From contig JAINUG010000048.1 in NCBI GenBank assembly GCA_029706075.1, positions 3,342,501 to 3,406,500 of the forward strand: a DNA stretch of 64,000 nt, in the 5' to 3' direction. The stretch is from Aldrovandia affinis (lineage: Eukaryota; Chordata; Actinopteri; Notacanthiformes; Halosauridae). The notes beneath the pieces are model-generated. The model had not been told where the DNA came from. It worked only from the letters and a program-made list of their open reading frames with translations, and searched no databases. Shown here in pieces: positions 12,560-23,476 of this stretch; within the stretch, counting starts at the first letter, position 1, and the number at the start of each line of letters is the position of its first letter. The translations under genes and the position numbers were made by a program.

Positions 12560-12626
12560 GTGGTAAGATCAAATGGTAGAATGCGTGCTTAGCAAGGGAG
12601 AGGCTGTGGGATGGATGCATCCTTTA
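12560..12626 (+). pseudogene. degenerate tRNA-like relic, class with GTGGTAAGATCAAATGG
   Basis: Keeps part of the D arm (AAATGGTAGAATGCGTGCTTAGC) and a GGGATGGATGC remnant of the B box, but the stems do not pair. Further copies start near 13889, 15559 and 17230. Confidence 0.65.
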
Positions 12627-12727
12627 AATGTTTTTCAGGGAAAATTTGTTACACAAGATAAATGAGTGTAGTAGACACATAGGAAGCAGAGAAAACCAAA
12701 ACAGTTTATGAACCTGTAACAGAAGAA

Positions 12728-12798
12728 GGGGGATTACCCCAAATGATAGAGCGCTCACGTATCATGCGAATGGTAGCCAACCGGCGTCCTCCAAACCT
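12728..12798 (+). pseudogene. degenerate tRNA-Ala-like relic, class with GGATTACCCC
   Basis: Has the acceptor 5' strand GGGGGAT and a 3' TCCTCC, but GCTC is changed to CCCC in the D arm and the T arm is shortened. The loop reads TATCAT, which would be an ATC anticodon if it folded, but without a T arm it is very unlikely to be a working tRNA. Further copies start near 14057, 15727 and 17398. Confidence 0.75.
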
Positions 12799-12896
12799 TT
12801 TTAAGGGCGAACTTGTTTCACAAGAAAAATGTTCTTACTGGCTATCACCTAGTAAGCGCAGATGACTGAAACAGCTGGCAAACTGCTACAGGAGAA

Positions 12897-12969
12897 GGGG
12901 GATTAGCTCAAATGGTAGAGCGCTCGCTTAGCATGCGAGAGGTAGCGGGATCGATGCCCGCATCCTCCA
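12897..12969 (+). tRNA. tRNA-Ala (AGC) copy 2
   Basis: Identical in all 73 positions to the copy at 11573, with the AGC anticodon and G3:U70. Followed by a T7 Pol III terminator. Confidence 0.97.
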
Positions 12970-13242
12970 TGTTTTTTTCAGGGCAAATTTGTTACACAAG
13001 ATAAAAAGGTCTACAAGACACATAGTAAGCAGACAACACTGAAACAGTTCATGAACCTATAACAGAAGAAGGAGGACTACCCCAAATGATAGAGCATTCG
13101 CTATGATATGATGTGAATGGTAGCAGACGGGCATCCTCAAAACCTTTTTAAGTGCAAACTTGTTACACAAGAATTTTTTTCTTCCTGGCTATCACCTAGT
13201 AAGCGCAGATAATTGAAACAGCTGACACACAGTTAAAGAAGA

Positions 13243-13315
13243 AGGGGATTAGCTCAAATGGTAGAGCGCTCGCTTTGCATGTGAGAGGTAGCGGGATCGA
13301 TGCCCGCATCTTCCA
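13243..13315 (+). tRNA. tRNA-Ala (TGC) copy 2, weakened acceptor
   Basis: TGC anticodon. One G is missing from the 5' end, so position 1 is A opposite C72. The 3' strand is ATCTTCC, adding a second G:U pair. The cloverleaf otherwise forms. It could be a decaying gene. No T4 terminator lies close downstream. Confidence 0.65.
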
Positions 13316-14225
13316 ACCATTCTTTAAGGGAATTTGTTATCCAAGCTAAATGTGCTTTCCTGATCATTCTAATGGCTATCAGGCAGTAAACACAGAACAC
13401 CAAAACAGCAGATGGGAAGTTTTGCTTTACATGACTTGACAAACAGGAGCACTGCAACTGGATGAGAATAGTTCCTCTGCTGATGATATTGCTTGTGTTA
13501 TCAGAGGATATAGAAAGACCTAGTATGTATTTATCAACTCAGGAAAACTGGAACTTGAAAATCAGTTTTGACAGTACATGTTATGGGGCTCATGTCATAG
13601 CCAAAGTGGTAAGACAAGGAAGAGCAAGGCAGCTATTTTATTCCTGTGCTGGAAAACACTAATGTTGATGGGAGTGACCAGAGCCTCACTGAGACCCCTG
13701 TGGTGCCCAAGGAGGACAGCATTGGGTGTAGTCCACACTTTGAGACCTGGCCATAGGAAACATCACAAAAATGGCTAATTCAGGAGAGGCATTTACTGTG
13801 GCACAGCAGTAACTTGAGAAGCACAATTGTTGGTTTCCAAGCAAGGAGATAAAATAAATCAATAAATAATTGATAGTTTAACATGTTAGTGGTAAGATCA
13901 AATGGTAGAATGCGTGCTTAGCAAGGGAGAGGCTGTGGGATGGATGCGTCCTTTAAATGTTTTTCAGGGAAAATTTGTTACACAAGATAAATGAGTGTAG
14001 TAGACACATAGGAAGCAGAGAAAACCAAAACAGTTTATGATCCTGTAACAGAAGAAGGGGGATTACCCCAAATGATAGAGCGCTCACGTATCATGCGAAT
14101 GGTAGCCAACCGGCGTCCTCCAAACCTTTTTAAGGACGAACTTGTTTCACAAGAAAAATGTTCTTACTGGCTATCACCTAGTAAGCGCAGATGACTGAAA
14201 CAGCTGGCAAACTGCTACAGGAGAA

Positions 14226-14298
14226 GGGGGATTAGCTCAAATGGTAGAGCGCTCGCTTAGCATGCGAGAGGTAGCGGGATCGATGCCCGCATCCTCCA
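14226..14298 (+). tRNA. tRNA-Ala (AGC) copy 3
   Basis: Identical to the other AGC copies, with intact A and B boxes and a TTTTT terminator just downstream. It opens the first of the longer 1.67 kb array units. Confidence 0.97.
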
Positions 14299-14567
14299 TG
14301 TATTTTTCAGGGCAAATTTGTTGCACAAGATAAAAAGGTCTACAAGACACATAGTAAGCAGACAACACTGAAACAGTTCATGAACCTATAACAGAAGAAG
14401 GAGGACTACTCCAAATGATAGAGCATTCGCTTATGATGTGAATGGTAGCAGACGGGGATCCTCAAAACCTTTTTAAGTGCAAACTTGTTACACAAGAAAA
14501 ATGTTTTTACTGGCTATCACCTAGTAAGCGCAGATGACTGAAACAGCTGAAAAACTGTTAAGGAAGA

Positions 14568-14640
14568 AGGGGATTAGCTCAAATGGTAGAGCGCTTGCTT
14601 TGCATGTGAGAGGTAGCGGGATCGATGCCCGCATTCTCCA
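14568..14640 (+). tRNA. tRNA-Ala (TGC) copy 3, inserted-module type, weakened acceptor
   Basis: TGC anticodon with CTTGC in the anticodon stem (an extra G:U pair) and 3' acceptor ATTCTCC. One 5' G is missing, giving an A1:C72 mismatch. It is followed by TTTTT. It belongs to the extra 343 bp module of the long unit. Confidence 0.65.
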
Positions 14641-14741
14641 TGTATTTTTCAGGGAAAATTTGTTACACAAGATAAAAAGGTCTACAAGACACATAGTAAG
14701 CAGAGAGCACTACAACAGTTCATGAACCTGTAACAGAAGAA

Positions 14742-14806
14742 GGGGGACTACCCAAAATGATAGAGCGCTCGCTTATCATGTGAATGGTAGCAGACGGGCA
14801 TCCTCA
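14742..14806 (+). pseudogene. degenerate tRNA-Ala-like relic, class with GGGGGACTACCC
   Basis: Backbone of the alanine tRNA with GCTC lost from the D arm and the T arm largely deleted. Occurs only in the extra module; other copies start at 16413 and 18084. Confidence 0.75.
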
Positions 14807-14910
14807 AAACCTTTTTAAGTGCAAACTTGTTACACAAGAAAAATGTTCCTACTGGCTATCACCTAGTAAGCGCAGATAATTGAAACAGCTGACAAGCAGT
14901 TAAAGAAGAA

Positions 14911-14983
14911 GGGGGATTAGCTCAAATGGTAGAGCGCTCGCTTTGCATGTGAGAGGTAGCGGGATCGATGCCCGCATCTTCCA
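14911..14983 (+). tRNA. tRNA-Ala (TGC) copy 4
   Basis: Full cloverleaf, TGC anticodon, acceptor GGGGGAT/ATCTTCC (two G:U pairs including G3:U70). The downstream sequence TCGTTCTTTAGG lacks a T4 run. Confidence 0.88.
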
Positions 14984-15895
14984 ATCGTTCTTTAGGGGGA
15001 ATTTGTTATCCAAGCTAAAGGTGCTTTCCTGATCATTCTAATGGCTATCAGGCAGTAAACACAGAACACCAAAACAGCAGATGGGGAGTTGTGCTTTACA
15101 TGACTTGACAACCAGGTGCACTGCAACTGGATGAGGAATAGTTCCTCTGCTGATGATATTGCTTGGGTTACGAGAGGATATAGAAAGACCTAGTATGTAT
15201 TTATCAACTCAGGAAAACTGGACCTTGAAAATCAGTTTTGACAGTACATGTTATGGGGCTCATGTCATAGCCAAAGTGGTAAGACAAGGAAGAGCAAGGC
15301 AGCTATTTTATTCCTGTGCTGGAAAACACTAATGTTGATGGGAGTGACCAGAGCCTCACTGAGACCCCTGTGGTGCCCAAGGAGGACAGCATTGGGTGTA
15401 GTCCACACTTTGAGACCTGGCCATAGGAAACATCACAAAAATGGCTAATTCAGGAGAGGCATTTACTGTGGCACAGCAGTAACTTGAGAAGCACAATAGT
15501 TGATTTCCAAGCAAGGAGATAAAATAAATCAATAAATAATTTATAGTTTAACATGTTAATGGTAAGATCAAATGTTAGAATGCGTGTTTAGCAAGGGAGA
15601 GGCTGTGGGATGGATGCGCCCTTTAAATGTTTTTCAGGGAAAATTTGTTACACAAGATAAATGAGTGTAGTAGACACATAGGAAGCAGAGAAAACCAAAA
15701 CAGTTTATGAACCTGTAACAGAAGAAGGGGGATTACCCCAAATGATAGAGCGCTCACGTATCATGCGAATGGTAGCCAACCGGCGTCCTCCAAACCTTTT
15801 TAAGGACGAACTTGTTTCACAAGAAAAATGTTCTTACTGGCTATCACCTAGTAAGCGCAGATGACTGAAACAGCTGGCAAACTGCTACAGGAGAA

Positions 15896-15968
15896 GGGGG
15901 ATTAGCTCAAATGGTAGAGCGCTCGCTTAGCATGCGAGAGGTAGCGGGATCGATGCCCGCATCCTCCA
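15896..15968 (+). tRNA. tRNA-Ala (AGC) copy 4
   Basis: Identical to the other AGC copies, with a TTTTT terminator following. Confidence 0.97.
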
Positions 15969-16238
15969 TGTATTTTTCAGGGCAAATTTGTTGCACAAGA
16001 TAAAAAGGTCTACAAGACACATAGTAAGCAGACAACACTGAAACAGTTCATGAACCTATAACAGAAGAAGGAGGACTACTCCAAATGATAGAGCATTCGC
16101 TTATGATGTGAATGGTAGCAGACGGGGATCCTCAAAACCTTTTTAAGTGCAAACTTGTTACACAAGAAAAATGTTCTTACTGGCTTTCACCTAGTAAGCG
16201 CAGATGACTGAAACAGCTGAAAAACTGTTAAGGAAGAA

Positions 16239-16311
16239 GGGGGATTAGCTCAAATGGTAGAGCGCTTGCTTTGCATGTGAGAGGTAGCGGGATCGATGCC
16301 CGCATTCTCCA
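16239..16311 (+). tRNA. tRNA-Ala (TGC) copy 5, inserted-module type
   Basis: TGC anticodon, CTTGC stem variant, acceptor GGGGGAT/ATTCTCC with all five 5' G residues present, unlike the 14568 copy. TTTTT terminator downstream. Confidence 0.88.
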
Positions 16312-16581
16312 TGTATTTTTCAGGGAAAATTTGTTACACAAGATAAAAAGGTCTACAAGACACATAGTAAGCAGAGAGCACTACAACAGTTCTTGAACCT
16401 GTAACAGAAGAAGGGGGACTACCCAAAATGATAGAGCGCTCGCTTATCATGTGAATGGTAGCAGACGGGCATCCTCAAAACCTTTTTAAGTGCAAACTTG
16501 TTACACAAGAAAAATGTTCCTACTGGCTATCACCTAGTAAGCGCAGATAATTGAAACAGCTGACAAACAGTTAAAGAAGAA

Positions 16582-16654
16582 GGGGGATTAGCTCAAATGG
16601 TAGAGCGCTCGCTTTGCATGTGAGAGGTAGCGGGATCGATGCCCGCATCTTCCA
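16582..16654 (+). tRNA. tRNA-Ala (TGC) copy 6
   Basis: Same sequence as the copy at 14911, including ATCTTCC and the downstream TCGTTCTTTAGG without a T4 run. Confidence 0.88.
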
Positions 16655-17566
16655 ATCGTTCTTTAGGGGGAATTTGTTATCCAAGCTAAAGGTGCTTTCC
16701 TGATCATTCTAATGGCTATCAGGCAGTAAACACAGAACACCAAAACAGCAGATGGGGAGTTGTGCTTTACATGACTTGACAACCAGGTGCACTGCAACTG
16801 GATGAGGAATAGTTCCTCTGCTGATGATATTGCTTGGGTTACGAGAGGATATAGAAAGACCTAGTATGTATTTATCAACTCAGGAAAACTGGACCTTGAA
16901 AATCAGTTTTGACAGTACATGTTATGGGGCTCATGTCATAGCCAAAGTGGTAAGACAAGGAAGAGCAAGGCAGCTATTTTATTCCTGTGCTGGAAAACAC
17001 TAATGTTGATGGGAGTGACCAGAGCCTCACTGAGACCCCTGTGGTGCCCAAGGAGGACAGCATTGGGTGTAGTCCACACTTTGAGACCTGGCCATAGGAA
17101 ACATCACAAAAATGGCTAATTCAGGAGAGGCATTTACTGTGGCACAGCAGTAACTTGAGAAGCACAATAGTTGATTTCCAAGCAAGGAGATAAAATAAAT
17201 CAATAAATAATTTATAGTTTAACATGTTAGTGGTAAGATCAAATGTTAGAATGCGTGCTTAGCAAGGGAGAGGCTGTGGGATGGATGCGTCCTTTAAATG
17301 TTTTTCAGGGAAAATTTGTTACACAAGATAAATGAGTGTAGTAGACACATAGGAAGCAGAGAAAACCAAAACAGTTTATGAACCTGTAACAGAAGAAGGG
17401 GGATTACCCCAAATGATAGAGCGCTCACGTATCATGCGAATGGTAGCCAACCGGCGTCCTCCAAACCTTTTTAAGGACGAACTTGTTTCACAAGAAAAAT
17501 GTTCTTACTGGCTATCACCTAGTAAGCGCAGATGACTGAAACAGCTGGCAAACTGCTACAGGAGAA

Positions 17567-17639
17567 GGGGGATTAGCTCAAATGGTAGAGCGCTCGCTTA
17601 GCATGCGAGAGGTAGCGGGATCGATGCCCGCATCCTCCA
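17567..17639 (+). tRNA. tRNA-Ala (AGC) copy 5
   Basis: Identical to the other AGC copies, with a TTTTT terminator. Last AGC gene of the array. Confidence 0.97.
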
Positions 17640-17909
17640 TGTATTTTTCAGGGCAAATTTGTTGCACAAGATAAAAAGGTCTACAAGACACATAGTAAGC
17701 AGACAACACTGAAACAGTTCATGAACCTATAACAGAAGAAGGAGGACTACTCCAAATGATAGAGCATTCGCTTATGATGTGAATGGTAGCAGACGGGGAT
17801 CCTCAAAACCTTTTTAAGTGCAAACTTGTTACACAAGAAAAATGTTCTTACTGGCTATCACCTAGTAAGCGCAGATGACTGAAACAGCTGAAAAACTGTT
17901 AAGGAAGAA

Positions 17910-17982
17910 GGGGGATTAGCTCAAATGGTAGAGCGCTTGCTTTGCATGTGAGAGGTAGCGGGATCGATGCCCGCATTCTCCA
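17910..17982 (+). tRNA. tRNA-Ala (TGC) copy 7, inserted-module type
   Basis: Matches the copy at 16239: CTTGC stem, ATTCTCC acceptor strand and TTTTT terminator. Confidence 0.88.
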
Positions 17983-18254
17983 TGTATTTTTCAGGGAAAA
18001 TTTGTTACACAAGATAAAAAGGTCTACAAGACACATAGTAAGCAGAGAGCACTACAACAGTTCATGAACCTGTAACAGAAGAAGGGGGACTACCCAAAAT
18101 GATAGAGCGCTCGCTTATCATGTGAATGGTAGCAGACGGGCATCCTCAAAACCTTTTTAAGTGCAAACTTGTTACACAAGAAAAATGTTACTACTGGCTA
18201 TCACTTAGTAAGCGCACAGATAATTGAAACAGCTGACAAACAGTTAAAGAAGAA

Positions 18255-18327
18255 GGGGGATTAGCTCAAATGGTAGAGCGCTCGCTTTGCATGTGAGAGG
18301 TAGCGGGATCGATGCCCGCATCTTCCA
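18255..18327 (+). tRNA. tRNA-Ala (TGC) copy 8
   Basis: Matches the copies at 14911 and 16582, again followed by TCGTTCTTTAGG without a T4 terminator. Last tRNA gene of the array. Confidence 0.88.
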
Positions 18328-19926
18328 ATCGTTCTTTAGGGGGAATTTGTTATCCAAGCTAAATGTACTTTCTTGATCATTCTAATGGCTATCAGGCAGT
18401 AAACACAGAACCCCAAAACAGCAGATGAAAACATTTGCTTTACATGACTTGACAACCAGGTGCACTGCAACTGGATGAGGAATAGTTCCTCTGCTGATGA
18501 TATTGCTTGTGTTATCAGAGGATATAGAAAGACCTAGTATGTATTTATCAACTCAGGAAAACTGGAACTTGAAAATCAGTTTTGACAGTACATGTTATGG
18601 GGCTCATGTCATAGCCAAAGTGGTAAGACAAGGAAGAGCAAGGCAGCTATTTTATTCCTGTGCTGGAAAACACTAATGTTGATGGGAGTGACCAGAGCCT
18701 CACTGAGACCCCTGTGGTGCCCAACGAGGACAGCACTGGGTGTAGTCCACACTTTGAGACCTGGCCATAGGAAACATCACAAAAATGGCTAATTCAGGAG
18801 AGGCATTTACCTGTGGCACCGACAATGACTTTGTCCCACCAGGGGTAGGTCAGCCAGGTTTGCTTGGGTTACCACAACAGGTGCCAACAATGCACCAGGC
18901 CCCCACAGGCTTCCAGTTGTCATTCATTGCATGCATTCAAGGCAGTTAAAAATCAGAATGAGGAGCGGCTGAAGGGCATTGGGCCACCATGAGGTCAGAA
19001 CAGTTTGCCTGCGCCCGGGTGGAGATTCTATGTCTGGGGTGTAGGGTGTGATGAGTGACTGGAGGTAGGAGGTAGGAGGTAGGAAGGAGCAGTTCCTCCA
19101 GCAGCTTGATAAGCCAGCACCAGTAATTTAAATTTGATGCATGCTGAGATCACCAGGGCCTGGACCAGGAGTTGTGTGGCCTCTTGGGTGAGCAATGATC
19201 GGATCCTCTGGATGTTATGCAGGGAGAATTGGCAGGTCCGGGTGATTGCTGCAATGTGGCCTGAGAAGCTGGTCAGCCAGTGTCAATCCAAGGCTCCTGA
19301 CGGAGATACTATGGAGCCTTCCAGGGTAATCAATCATCGGGGAGCTCTTCACTGGGAGGAAGAGCAGCTCTGTCTTCCCCAGGTTCAGCTTCAGGTGGTG
19401 TGTGGACATCCAGGCAGAGATGTCTGTCAGGCATGCAGAGATACGTGCCGGGACCTGGGTCTCAGAAGGAGAGAAGGAGAGAAAGAGTTGGGTGTGTAGC
19501 ACTTATGACTTGACCAAGATAGCATACAATCAAATGACGGACCAGTTAAGGTTCGCTCCTGGAGCAGAGGGATAAATGATGAGACCAGACAATGTAGTGA
19601 AGTAAGCACCGGTATATTTAAAAATAGGAAAGGAATAGTATGATGATCATCAACACTACTTACAATATGCATGTACAATTACCATGTAAAACACAATAAT
19701 GAAAGTATCGGAGTAGAGTAATCTACTCTGGGTGCACCCATATCTATGCCTATGAATGAATACAAACTTCAAAGTCAATTGCATTCAATTCAATATGAAT
19801 GAACAGGTATCAACGAGATCAATATAAAAACACAATAACCAATAACATCAATATCAAAAACACAAACACATCAAAATCACAATGACAAAAATACCCTTAT
19901 CAGTATCAATGTGTATGCATGTATGA

Positions 19927-20103
19927 TCATAAATATCCAATCTGCACTGCGAGATTGCAGAGCAGTGAGTGAATGTGCAATGATACTCCTACCACAATAA
20001 AGCAGTAGCAGTAGTATAGGGTTCGCTGTCCTTCCAAAGAAAATAAGGTCTTCGCATGCAATTCTTGAATGGAACTGATTAAGGATCGTGGGTGGCTCGC
20101 CAT
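19927..20103 (-). CDS. 58-codon open frame of unknown function inside the 2-kb insertion
   Basis: It starts ATGGCGAGC in a good initiation context (CAAAGATGG), directly after a possible acceptor AG, and ends TGA at 19927. The product begins MASHPRSLISSIQELHAK and has a hydrophobic stretch at residues ~36-52. I do not recognise it. Possible minus-strand splice sites upstream (donor GATTCTG/GTTAGT near 20708; acceptor CCGTAG and donor CTCTTG/GTGAGA near 20380-20308) would make it a third exon, but this rests on motifs alone and the frame may be chance. Confidence 0.25.
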   Translation of the reverse strand: MASHPRSLISSIQELHAKTLFSLEGQRTLYYCYCFIVVGVSLHIHSLLCNLAVQIGYL

Positions 20104-21129
20104 CTTTGGTTGGAATGTTCAGGAATATAAATATAAAAAAATAAATAAAACCTACCCTGTTAGTCAAACAAGGCCAAAGAGACATACTATGAAAAACAGT
20201 ACTTATAACAGTTTATATGAGTCACTCTCCTATACACAATAACAATATCTTCACAAATTAACAATAAATCAGTAAATCAAAGATTAACATTTGAAGTGTT
20301 TTCTCACCAAGAGTATTCGATTGTCACGCGCTCCTCTTCACACCACGAAAGTGGCTACGAAGTATAGAGAACGCAGCTACGGAAAATGAAAAAACGCGGT
20401 ATGTAACAGATGCACAGATATAGCCTATTAGCTGGAGGCTAAGCAAGGAAAATACTAATAAAACCAAATAAAATAACACATAGTACATAACCCATTGTGC
20501 ATAGTGCATTTAAGAATTATACGATACATTCGAATTACATTTACAACCCAATATTTATCTTACAATAGTTGGCCATGAATATTAGTTTGGAAATGTTAAC
20601 CGCTAGCATATGCTACTACAGTGACCATCTGAAATGGCTAGGGCTAGGTAGCCTGGCTGCTAACGTAGCTAGCACCTTTAAGTAATGTTTACATCAATAA
20701 ACTAACCAGAATCTTGTTCGGAACAAGCTCTCAACCCTTTGGCAACGTCGGGTGAACGAGCAGTGTTGTATGATATTTTATTCTAGGTTTAAGTTTATTC
20801 GAATCCGTATTTTCTAGCTTTTTGAAACAGTATTCTATCTTGTAATCTTCTCCGTTTTCCTTCACACAACGCCGATTTTTTCATCTGCCGACTCGTCCTC
20901 AAAACTGCCGCGCTGTGCAGTGGAATGGAATGTAGGATCGAGTCATTGAGTCACGTCACCTGATTGGCTAGAATTGATGTCAATATTGATGCTTTGGCTT
21001 GGCTATTGATCAAGACACTAGCTCTCCACATAGGCCTACATGAAAATAGAACAAGCTAGAATGTTGATTCATTTGCTGATATTGCTTGGCAGAATATTCT
21101 TCTTATTAATATATTCATTTGGTTTTAAT

Positions 21130-21491
21130 GCGGCACGGTGGTGCAGTGGATAGCACTGTCGCCTCACAGCAAGAAGGTCTCGGGTTTGAATCCAGGCCGG
21201 GGGCCTTTCTGTGTGGAGTTTGCATGTTCTCCCCGTGTCCGCGTGGGTTTCCTCCGGGTACTCTGGTTTCCTCCCACAGTCCAAAGACATGCACGTTAGG
21301 CTAATTGGAGAGTCTAAATTGCCTGTAGGTATGAGTGTGTGAGTGAATGGTGTGTGTGCCCTGCGATGGATTGGCGACCTGTCCAGGGTGTATTCCTGCC
21401 TCTTGCCCGGAACGCATGCTGGGATAGGCTCCAGCCCCCCCTCGCGACCCTGACCAGGAATAAGTGGATGGATGGATGGATGGATGGATGG
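21130..21491 (+). mobile_element. tRNA-derived SINE, DANA-like
   Basis: The 5' tRNA-like head has an A box (GTGGTGCAGTGGATAG) and B box (GGTTTGAATCC). The body has the widely shared GTGTGGAGTTTGCATGTTCT and TCCTCCCACAGTCCAAAGAC segments of fish DANA-type SINEs, with a GGAT repeat tail. A near-perfect 13-14 bp duplication, CATTTGGTTT(T)AAT, flanks it at 21116-21129 and 21492-21504. It is therefore younger than the surrounding 2-kb insertion. Confidence 0.9.
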
Positions 21492-22524
21492 CATTTGGTT
21501 TAATTTTTCTGGTAATCAGTTTATATGACCTGGGTTACAGGTGTCATCACCATAACAGTGATGAAAAACCATGAGCAGAGATGACCGAACCATGTGATTT
21601 GGTGTACAGGGAGAATAGGAGGGGGCCTAGCACCGAGCCTTCTCCAGGCCACCTGGTAGGCCAGGTATGATTTAAACCATGCCATGGTGAGAGATGAGAG
21701 CAGGATCTGTTGGTCCACGGTGTCGAATGCAGCTGATAGGTCGAGGAGGTGGAGCACGGAGCTGAGTGATTGAGACAGGGAGGCGAGAGGTTTTGGTAGT
21801 GAGATGGGTGAGGGAGGTTAGCTGCAGGAGGGGTTGGGGAGAAGGAGTTGCAAATGTCATCAACCTTCTTGCGAAAGAAGGATGCAAAGTCATCCGCGGC
21901 TAGAGAGGAGGGGGGTGGGGGAGGAGGAGGGGTGAGGAGAGAGGAAAATGTAGAGTACAGTTTGCGAGGGTTAGCAGCAGAAGATTGGATTTTGGAGAAG
22001 AAAAATGCAGATTTAGCAGAGGGGAGGTTAGAGGAAAAGGTAGCCAGGAGAGTGTGGAAGTCAGTAAGGGGACTTCCACACCCAGAGATTTGGATTTTCT
22101 CAATTTATTTTATTTCGCTCGCAGTTTGAGTCAGTCAGCTCGAATGCAGTCAGTTAGCCAGGGGGTGGGGGGTAGGAGACGAGCAGGTTTAGTGGAGAGA
22201 GTACAGAGTGAATCAAAGGAGGAGGACAGAGAGGAGGAGTGGATGAGGCTTGCTCAACAGGTAGCTGAGAGAAGTAGGGGGAAGGGATGAGAGGATAGTA
22301 GCTGCCAAGGCTGAGGGGGAGAGAGAGCGGAGGTTGTGATGGACAGAAGCAGTGGGGGAAGTTGAAGAAGGTTTAGGTGAAGAGGGGAGGGGGAGAGGAA
22401 AAGACAGAAAGCAGTGGTCGGACACATGAAGGGGACATACTACAATGTTGGGTGATATGCAGTTCCTGGAGAAGACAGGGTCCAGTTGGTTGCCAGCCTT
22501 GTGGGTGGATGGGGATTTACATGA

Positions 22525-22600
22525 CATTACATTACAGGCATTTGGCAGACGCTCTTATCCAGAGCGACGTACAACAAAGTGTTAAGCCATGGTGTTAAGT
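22525..22600 (-). mobile_element. L2/V-SINE-type 3' tail fragment
   Basis: Contains TTACATTACA followed by GGCATTTGGCAGACGCTCTT and ATCCAGAGCGACGTACAACA. This is the reverse complement of the common fish LINE/SINE 3' tail also seen at 62510-62575 in plus orientation. Embedded in the L2 body. Confidence 0.7.
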
Positions 22601-23476
22601 ATTTAGCCATGGTGAAGTCAAAGGATTAAAGCAGGGGGAGAAATGCAGAGGACTGAGGGGTGTCCAGCAGCAAGTTGAAGTCACCGAGACGGGAGTGCCA
22701 TCCTTAGGGGAGGAGGTGAGTAGGGTATCCATCTCATCTAGGAAACTCCCCAGTGGACCTGGTGGGCGATAGAGAACAATGATGTGCAGTTTACATGGAA
22801 CAGTGACAGTGACAGCATGATATTCAAAGGAGGAGGGTGAGAAGTGAGGAAGAGGAACGATACCAAATCTCTACAGGGGGGGATCGGTATACCTGTTCCT
22901 CCACTTCTACCTGTGGGTCGTGGAGTGTGGGAGAAGGTGTAGGCAGTAGAGAGAGCAGCGGGGGTGGCCATGTTCTGCGGAGTGATCCATGTCTCGGTGA
23001 GCGTCAGGAACTGCAGGGAAATTAGAACTAAACTGATTGCTTTTTAGAAACTATCATACAAGCAATAAATGGAGAAGATAGCTTCAAATGTAACGATTAA
23101 ATATTAAACAATGCTAAAACAGATAGATACTAATACGTGAAATAGCGAGGCTAATACAAATAAACTTATGCAGGAAACCGTAGTTACAACGTACAGAGCA
23201 ACTACTACAACTAGGTCTTATACCGGATAACTTACGATTCTTGATGCCGACCGATGATAAATCTAAAACCAGACTGAATGCACACTGCACTGTAGAAAAC
23301 GTTGCCTCACACATCACTCCAGAATCTCCCATAAGTGTTCAATTGGGTTGAGATCTGGTGACTGAGATAGCCATGACATATGGTTTACATAATTTTCATG
23401 CTCATCAAACCATTCAGTGACCACTTGTGCCTTGTCCTGGAAGAGACCACTGCCATCAAGATAGAAATACTTCATT

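Larger units (their letters stand above)
11573..18810 (+). repeat. higher-order tandem array of tRNA-Ala genes
   Basis: The spacing of the five identical AGC tRNA genes (11573, 12897, 14226, 15896, 17567) gives units of 1324, 1329, 1670 and 1671 bp, then a partial last unit. The short unit is AGC tRNA, relic, TGC tRNA, ~560 bp non-tRNA block, two relics. The long unit has an extra ~343 bp module (TGC tRNA plus relic) inserted after the first relic. Spacers share TTACACAAGATAAA and ACACATAGTAAGCAGA. Near-identity between units implies recent unequal crossing-over or conversion. The array ends near 18810, where the sequence changes to unrelated DNA. Confidence 0.95.
19495..21539. mobile_element. 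2-kb TG...CA insertion in the L2, LTR-like
   Basis: It begins TGTAGCAC and ends GGTTACA, flanked by GGTG at 19491-19494 and 21540-21543 (4-bp duplication). It splits the L2 reading frame exactly between YGDDT and QLFLSF. TG...CA ends and a short duplication fit a solo LTR. On the minus strand GAATAAA and AATAAAA motifs (about 20800-20765) could be its polyadenylation signals. After subtracting the SINE at 21130-21491 it is about 1.7 kb. A GC-richer block (20880-20960) and a TAGC-rich stretch (20590-20690) make part of it look like a promoter with a first intron. Family unassigned. Confidence 0.6.
19046..23000 (-). mobile_element. L2-type LINE, decayed and interrupted
   Basis: Minus-strand fragments in LINE order: endonuclease-like sequence about 22970-22200 (ending with an SDH(C/H)FLSF-type motif), a linker, then reverse transcriptase with LLDLSAAFDTVD (about 21757-21710), GSVLGPLLFSLYT (about 21640-21600) and a catalytic YGDD at about 21550. 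RT resumes at 19494 with QLFLSF...RISACLTDISAW and runs to about 19046. Frameshifts and stops occur throughout. The break between YGDDT and QLFLSF is the insertion at 19495-21539; a second repeat tail lies at 22525-22600. The 3' boundary is unclear. Confidence 0.8.

Noticed and set aside
12728..12798. Possible tRNA with ATC anticodon
   Set aside because: The D arm is mutated and the T arm is shortened, so no cloverleaf and no B box; a relic.
12249..18792. A 66-codon frame conserved in five array copies
   Set aside because: The DNA of the copies is nearly identical throughout, including non-coding parts, so conservation reflects array homogenisation and not protein selection.
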